Shown piece by piece: positions 42,332-47,465 of a stretch of DNA of 47,465 bases (its first letter is position 1; the number at the start of each line of letters is the position of its first letter). This DNA comes from CAYUNE01 sp964446115 (lineage in GTDB: Bacteria > Desulfobacterota > Desulfobulbia > Desulfobulbales > Desulfobulbaceae), in assembly GCA_964446115.1 (NCBI GenBank), contig CAYUNE010000016.1, positions 1 through 47,465 of the forward strand. Reading direction: 5' to 3'. The position numbers and the translations under genes were made by a program. Below the pieces are notes generated by a model, which searched no databases, was not told where the DNA came from, and saw nothing but the letters and a program-made list of their open reading frames with translations.

Positions 42332-43697
42332 TAGTATTGCCATAAGCGTGAATAACTTAAGTAAATGTTATCAGATATACGATACTCCTCGTGACCGCCT
42401 CAAACAATTTATTTATCCGTGGATGCAACGCATCGTAAAACGAAAGGAGCAGAATTATTTCAAGGAATTCTGGGCAATCAGGAACATTTCTTTTGATGTA
42501 AAAAAAGGTGAGACAATAGGAATCATTGGCCGTAATGGTGCTGGAAAATCGACCTTGTTACAAATTATTTGCGGTACTCTTCATCCTTCTGCGGGTAGTG
42601 TTGAAGTTCATGGTCGTATAGCTGCTTTGCTTGAGCTTGGCTCTGGCTTCAACCCGGAATTTACCGGGCGTGAGAATATATATATGAATGCTTCTATATT
42701 AGGGCTATCTTCAACGGAAATAGAATCAAAATTTGCTGATATAATTAGCTTTGCTGATATTGGAGATTTCATTGAACAACCTGTAAAAAATTATTCCAGC
42801 GGCATGCTGGTACGACTGGCATTTGCGGTGATCGCCTATGTTGATGCTGATATACTTGTTATTGATGAAGCATTGGCGGTCGGTGATGCTTTTTTCCAGC
42901 AGAAATGTATGCGTTTTTTGCGGGCACATCAGGATGCCGGGGGCACAATATTATTCGTTACACATGACACTGCTTCGGTCCTTAGTTTATGTGGTAAAGC
43001 GCTTCTTCTTTTTCCAGGAGGAAACCGGCCTCCGATCTTTGGTGACACTGAACGTCTTTGCAAACTATATCTTGAAGAATTGTACTGTGATCCGGATAGA
43101 GGCAAGAACTTATTAGATTCTGATGAACTCGTGATTGACGAGAAAAAAAGTTTGCATAAACACTATAAATTCGATGGCGATATGAATCCTGATACCATCT
43201 ATGTTGCCTCTGAATTCCGGAAATCAGCTGAAAGCTTTGGAGAAGGAGGAGCCAGCATTGTCGATGCTGGATTTTATGACGATAAATCCCGTCGCCTAAA
43301 CACAATTCATGGAGAGGATTTTGTTCATTTTATTATTAAAGCCGAAATCCACTGCCGTATTATACGTCCAGCATTTGGCTTTATGATAAAAAATTTTCTT
43401 GGCGAAAATCTTTTCACAGAAGGGACAGATTTACATTTTAGAAAACATAAGCTAATTTTTGAGGAGGGCGACATTGTTTCTGCAACATTCTCATTTAGAA
43501 TGCCTCATTTAATCCAAGGAAAATATATGATTAATGTAGCACTTGCAGAAGGAATGGGGGCGGATCATGTTCAACATAAATGGATCCATGACGCAATTCA
43601 ACTAGATGTATTGTCAAGTCGTCTTGTACATGGATACTGCGGCATGAACGATATAAAAATGTCTATAAGTATAATCTCGCCCGAAATAGCAAAATGA
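42321..43697 (+). CDS. wzt: O-antigen export ATP-binding protein Wzt
   Basis: A 458-residue ATPase. Walker A is GRNGAGKS (70-77), the signature YSSGM is at 158-162, and Walker B ILVIDEA is at 178-184. The C-terminal part from about 270 is a beta-rich Wzt_C-type domain (DAGFYDDKSRRLNTIHGEDF, FGFMIKNFLGENLFTEGTDL) that in known cases recognises the modified end of the O-polysaccharide before export. The ATG at 42321 has AAAAGG upstream. From here on the sequence is much richer in A and T than the permease gene, though the pair should move together. The stop overlaps the next ATG. Confidence 0.93.
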   Translation: MSSDSIAISVNNLSKCYQIYDTPRDRLKQFIYPWMQRIVKRKEQNYFKEFWAIRNISFDVKKGETIGIIGRNGAGKSTLLQIICGTLHPSAGSVEVHGRIAALLELGSGFNPEFTGRENIYMNASILGLSSTEIESKFADIISFADIGDFIEQPVKNYSSGMLVRLAFAVIAYVDADILVIDEALAVGDAFFQQKCMRFLRAHQDAGGTILFVTHDTASVLSLCGKALLLFPGGNRPPIFGDTERLCKLYLEELYCDPDRGKNLLDSDELVIDEKKSLHKHYKFDGDMNPDTIYVASEFRKSAESFGEGGASIVDAGFYDDKSRRLNTIHGEDFVHFIIKAEIHCRIIRPAFGFMIKNFLGENLFTEGTDLHFRKHKLIFEEGDIVSATFSFRMPHLIQGKYMINVALAEGMGADHVQHKWIHDAIQLDVLSSRLVHGYCGMNDIKMSISIISPEIAK

Positions 43698-46600
43698 AAA
43701 AAGCCATAATAACAAGTCGTTACGGAAAATTAGCGGTTCCAACAGGAAAAGACCTAGTTGTTAATTCACTACATCATTATGGCGAGTGGGCTCAAAAAGA
43801 AATTGACATACTAGAAAACTTTATAAAAATAGGCAATATTGTTATTGATGCTGGTGCCTTTGTCGGAACACATGCTCTCGCTTTCTCAAAAATAGTAGGC
43901 CCTAATGGCAAAGTACATGCTTTTGAACCCAATAGCGCAATATATCCTTTTCTCGATGAGAATTCCGCAAAAACCCAATTTTCTAACATTAAAACGTACC
44001 CTTTTGCACTAGGCAAAAATGATGAAAAGGGAGTTATTGTCAATTCATGGGAGGGAGTAAATGAAGGCGCATCTCGACTGGTACGTTGCGAGGGCAGAAA
44101 TGACAAGCAAACCGTCAGTGTAAAACCATTAGATGCCATAAATATAGGTCCGGTTGATTTTATCAAGGCTGATGTAGAAGGAATGGAACTTGATGTCCTT
44201 GCAGGCGCAGATTTAACGATACATACATATAATCCCATCATTTTCATAGAAGTCAATTCTCTTGAAGCATCTTCAGGTATCATTACCTGGGCTAACCACC
44301 TGAAATATAACATTTACGGTTTAATTTCTCCAGCCTTCAATCCTCATAATTTTAATAATGTTAAAGATAACATTTTTAATCAAGCAAAAGAATGTGGACT
44401 ATTGTTGATTCATGCTGAGAAAACCAGAACTCATATTGCAACATTAAATCGCTTTAATTTGCCAAAAATTCAAACAGTCGACGATATTGTTCTTTTATTG
44501 CTCCACAAACCGCAATATCCGATAGAAATTTTAAAAAATACATCGGTTGGATTAAAATGCGGGATCGACTATTCTTCACCAGCTTCAAATAATCTTGAAA
44601 GAAAAATTGATGATCAAATTAACAATTTTAATCAGGCCATTGAAGCACGGGACAAAATAATTAGAACACTTAACCAAACCATTTCAGAACGTGACCATCA
44701 AATTAGATCTCTCAATCAGACAATTTCAGACCGCGACAAGCAAATTGGAGAACTTAACCAGGCAATTGAAGATAACCAAAAGCAGAAAGCATTGCTTAAT
44801 TTAGTTATTGAAGAACGCGACGCACTAATCGGTGATTTTAAACGAGAAGTCGAAGAACGTGACAACTATATTCATACTATAACTACATCGAAATCCTGGT
44901 TTCTTACAAAACCATTGCGTTTTCTGGCTCGGCTCTTCCGGGGCGAGTTTGCTGTTGCATTTACACCAATCAGGAATATTTTAAAAAAAAGACAGGATTC
45001 CAAGCCAGCCATTAATAATGAGGCCAATAATGATTTGGCCTGGCAACGAGATGTTGTGAGAGAATTATTCGATGAGTCTTTCTATTTGCAAGCATACCCG
45101 GAGGTCGCTGCTTTATCTGTAGATCCTTTGGATCATTATCTGACTAACGGCTGGCAGGAAAACCGTAATCCTTCAAGGCATTTTAATACCGAGTTTTATT
45201 TGCAAGTTAACCAGGACGTTTTAAATGCAGGGATTAATCCACTTGTTCATTTTGCCATAGCTGGAAAACAAGAGGGACGTCTGGTTCAGCATCCAGGCGG
45301 ATATAGGGCCGCAATTCTACAAACATTGGAAGAGGTCGATGACACAATACGGCGCTGGAAACGTACTGAAGTTGAATTTATTGATCCGATAGACAATCTA
45401 GAAAATTTGCTCCAGAAAAAACTTTCTAAATCCGTCTCGGCTTATGTAATAATTTCGTTTAGTCACGATTCCTATAAGACCAGTATAGGTGGAATTCAGC
45501 TCTGTATTGAAGAAGAGCAATATGTATTTAGTAACGCTGGGCACATATACTTACATATTAGCCCTTATCAACCCTTGCCTGTACTTGCGGAAACACCTAC
45601 GGAAAAAACAGTGTCTCAAGTTATTCTTGATGGTGTTGAGTGCGGATGTTACAAAACAATTGAGTTATATGAACTGCTGATCCAACTGCTTGCGGATCGG
45701 GAAACACGATTCATTATCCATGCCCTGCATGGACAATGTACTGAATGGATAATAACGCTTTATGATGCTCTAAAGCCTTATGAAGTTTTCTACTGGGTCC
45801 ATGATTATTTTTCAGTCTGTCCGGGTTATACCCTACTACGGAATGGAGTAAACTATTGCAATGCCCCGAAACTCAATAGCTCTGGATGTCAACTTTGCAT
45901 CTTCGTAAAATACCGAACCGATCATTTGGCACACATGAACAGGCTATTCTGTAAAATTCCTTTTACAGTTGTCTCACCTTCAGAATATGCCCTGAAACTT
46001 TGGAAAAAAACGGCTGAATTGCCGTATCACAGATCTATTGTACATGAACATCGAACACTTAATCCCACCAAACAATCAGTAAGAATTCGTCATGATGAGG
46101 CCCCTCTACGTATTGCCTTTCTAGGACATCCAGCCTCTCACAAAGGTTGGTTTGCATTTCAGGACTTAGTGATGAGATTCGGCAATGACCATCGTTACCG
46201 TTTTTTTCATCTTGGCTCGTCTACTGATACCTCTTTATCAGTTGAATTCATCCAAGTTATTTATTCAGCTGGAACACCTGATGCAATGGAACAGACCCTG
46301 CGGTCGAAAGAAATTGATGTGGCGCTTATTTTGTCTACTTGGCCTGAAACATTTTGCTTAACTGCCTATGAGGCAATAGCTTCGGGGGCAATGATCATTA
46401 CATATGCTGTGAGTGGCAACGTTGCAATGGTGGCTGACCAGGATAAGCTTGGCATAGTTGTTAATAATGATGTAGAGTTATTTAATTTATTTCAATCAGA
46501 CCAATTAATCAAAGAGGTGTCAAAATTTCAGAGGGGAAATAGGACGTCATTCAGATTATCGTCAAGTGGCATTACAGCCTCGCTCGTCATTAACAGCGAA

Positions 46601-47465
46601 TTTTGTAGAAATAAGCCTAGCTATCCAATCCAGAAACAGAAAAATTTATCGGCGCAGAAAATTTTGTGCTCGTCAGCTGAAAAACATCGAAAAATTAAGG
46701 ATCTAGTTAGAGTTACAAGCAATAAATATAACTCTACAGCGAAAATAAATGAGAAAATTGCGTGCTTTACCAGTTTCACATTTAGCTATATCGATAAAGC
46801 TCGACTATTGATGTGGAGTTTAAAAAGATTTCATCCCGAGTGGCACCTTATTGCACTAATTACTGATTCTACTCCTGAACAGGTCCATTTTTCAAAAGCT
46901 AATGAGCCTTTTGATGAAATTATATGGGGGCAGGAACTACCTATTGACAACATTCAATCTTGGCTGTTTATGCATGATATAGTAGAAATCTGTACAGCTG
47001 TAAAAGGAGTTGCCTTAAAACAGATCGCAGTATCTGGATATGACAAAGTCATTTATCTTGACCCAGATATTGTCGTCTTTAATTCTTTACAGCCGATTAT
47101 AGATTTACTCGATAAAAATAATGTAGTGTTAACTCCCCATCAAATTGTTCCTGAGTCTGATGATTCAGCGATAATCGATAATGAAATTTGTTCACTCAAA
47201 CACGGCATCTATAACCTTGGTTTTTTGGCAATTAGTTGTAAAGATGAAGGGATGAAATTTGCTGACTGGTGGTCGGATCGCTTGATAAAGTATTGCTATG
47301 ACGACATTTCTAATGGATTATTTACCGACCAACGTTGGTGTGATCACGTCCCTGTATTTTTTGATGGTGTCCATGTTCTAAAAGATCCCGGTTACAATGT
47401 TGCTAGCTGGAATTTATCCAACCGGAATGTAACTATCGATGACCAGGGAAACCTTAAGGTCAATG
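43694..47465 (+). CDS. Giant FkbM-methyltransferase/GT4/GT8-like fusion, 3' end beyond the edge
   Basis: I translated this frame from the ATG at 43694 (ATGA overlap with wzt) to the right edge without a stop: 1,257 codons. Residues 1 to about 230 form an FkbM-type methyltransferase: VIDAGAFVGTHAL (50-62) and FEPN (77-80). Residues 312-395 are a coiled coil of six 14-residue units. Then come a KSWFLTKPLRFLARLF segment and two repeats of the FDESFYLQAYPEVAA type. A GT-B transferase follows (about 540-930), with the EX7E motif at Glu885/Glu893. From about 1018 there is a second, GT-A-like transferase with YLDPDIVVF (Asp1123 and Asp1125). It could methylate and extend or cap the O-chain, a possible end signal for Wzt; this is inference. 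Confidence 0.88.
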   Translation, partial: MKKAIITSRYGKLAVPTGKDLVVNSLHHYGEWAQKEIDILENFIKIGNIVIDAGAFVGTHALAFSKIVGPNGKVHAFEPNSAIYPFLDENSAKTQFSNIKTYPFALGKNDEKGVIVNSWEGVNEGASRLVRCEGRNDKQTVSVKPLDAINIGPVDFIKADVEGMELDVLAGADLTIHTYNPIIFIEVNSLEASSGIITWANHLKYNIYGLISPAFNPHNFNNVKDNIFNQAKECGLLLIHAEKTRTHIATLNRFNLPKIQTVDDIVLLLLHKPQYPIEILKNTSVGLKCGIDYSSPASNNLERKIDDQINNFNQAIEARDKIIRTLNQTISERDHQIRSLNQTISDRDKQIGELNQAIEDNQKQKALLNLVIEERDALIGDFKREVEERDNYIHTITTSKSWFLTKPLRFLARLFRGEFAVAFTPIRNILKKRQDSKPAINNEANNDLAWQRDVVRELFDESFYLQAYPEVAALSVDPLDHYLTNGWQENRNPSRHFNTEFYLQVNQDVLNAGINPLVHFAIAGKQEGRLVQHPGGYRAAILQTLEEVDDTIRRWKRTEVEFIDPIDNLENLLQKKLSKSVSAYVIISFSHDSYKTSIGGIQLCIEEEQYVFSNAGHIYLHISPYQPLPVLAETPTEKTVSQVILDGVECGCYKTIELYELLIQLLADRETRFIIHALHGQCTEWIITLYDALKPYEVFYWVHDYFSVCPGYTLLRNGVNYCNAPKLNSSGCQLCIFVKYRTDHLAHMNRLFCKIPFTVVSPSEYALKLWKKTAELPYHRSIVHEHRTLNPTKQSVRIRHDEAPLRIAFLGHPASHKGWFAFQDLVMRFGNDHRYRFFHLGSSTDTSLSVEFIQVIYSAGTPDAMEQTLRSKEIDVALILSTWPETFCLTAYEAIASGAMIITYAVSGNVAMVADQDKLGIVVNNDVELFNLFQSDQLIKEVSKFQRGNRTSFRLSSSGITASLVINSEFCRNKPSYPIQKQKNLSAQKILCSSAEKHRKIKDLVRVTSNKYNSTAKINEKIACFTSFTFSYIDKARLLMWSLKRFHPEWHLIALITDSTPEQVHFSKANEPFDEIIWGQELPIDNIQSWLFMHDIVEICTAVKGVALKQIAVSGYDKVIYLDPDIVVFNSLQPIIDLLDKNNVVLTPHQIVPESDDSAIIDNEICSLKHGIYNLGFLAISCKDEGMKFADWWSDRLIKYCYDDISNGLFTDQRWCDHVPVFFDGVHVLKDPGYNVASWNLSNRNVTIDDQGNLKVN
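44627..44878 (+). repeat. Six 42-bp tandem units encoding a coiled coil
   Basis: Six in-frame units of 42 bases encode 14-residue repeats such as LNQTISERDHQIRS and LNQTISDRDKQIGE. Units 2 and 3 are the most alike; the others are diverged. Two heptads per unit fit a coiled coil, which may act as a molecular ruler or an oligomer stalk. Confidence 0.85.

Noticed and set aside
45489..45680. Small 63-residue frame inside the right-hand gene
   Set aside because: It is another frame of the giant methyltransferase-glycosyltransferase gene.
1..47465. tRNA, rRNA, CRISPR array or insertion sequence
   Set aside because: I looked in the gaps between genes and saw no cloverleaf-like sequence, spaced identical repeats or transposase-like frame. 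A covariance-model search was not possible.

Overview
The window reads as a chromosomal segment of a Gram-negative sulfate- or sulfur-metabolising bacterium of the Desulfobacterota, most like the Desulfobulbales. This is inferred from a dsrA-dsrB-dsrD operon of the reductive type, several lipopolysaccharide (Kdo) genes, and families typical of that group such as the DUF4388 protein. Coding density is high. Most genes from the left edge to about 42.3 kb are GC-rich, and composition turns AT-rich from there to the right edge.

Left part (1-9.2 kb): a partial DUF4388 gene at the edge; a membrane protein with an inactive-looking E2 ubiquitin-conjugating-like domain plus helical repeats; a small histidine-tailed protein and a CooT-type nickel protein downstream of kdsD and birA; then dsrD, dsrB and dsrA, with a clear promoter and a clear terminator.

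Centre-left (9.2-23 kb): an extended macromolecular-synthesis operon, dnaG-rpoD-dprA-rpe-pgi, read leftward. Next come an unknown conserved gene and a CaCA antiporter read rightward. A leftward set follows: hydantoinase-like protein, secreted EndoU-like nuclease, small YacL-like protein, outer-membrane barrel and rsmB.

Centre (23.3-28.8 kb): the most unusual block. It holds a radical SAM protein fused to a FeeM-type N-acyltransferase domain, a FIST sensory protein, and a hybrid PAS histidine kinase whose start overlaps the FIST stop. Together they suggest an unexplored lipid-signal or modified-amino-acid system with its own sensor.

Centre-right (28.8-36.6 kb): argC; a pyrG-kdsA-kdsC-lptC run in which neighbours overlap or lie a few bases apart; and a panE-uspA-kinase-like set ending in a truncated LysE transporter.

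Right part (36.7-47.5 kb): a surface-polysaccharide locus. A HAD-domain protein and a glycosyltransferase are read leftward. Reading rightward are a family 2 glycosyltransferase, the Wzm/Wzt export pair, and a very large reading frame that runs off the edge. That last frame joins an FkbM-type methyltransferase, a repeated coiled coil and two different glycosyltransferase domains.

No rRNA, tRNA, CRISPR array or insertion sequence was recognised. Two copies of a diverged intergenic repeat lie near 3.6 and 23.1 kb.
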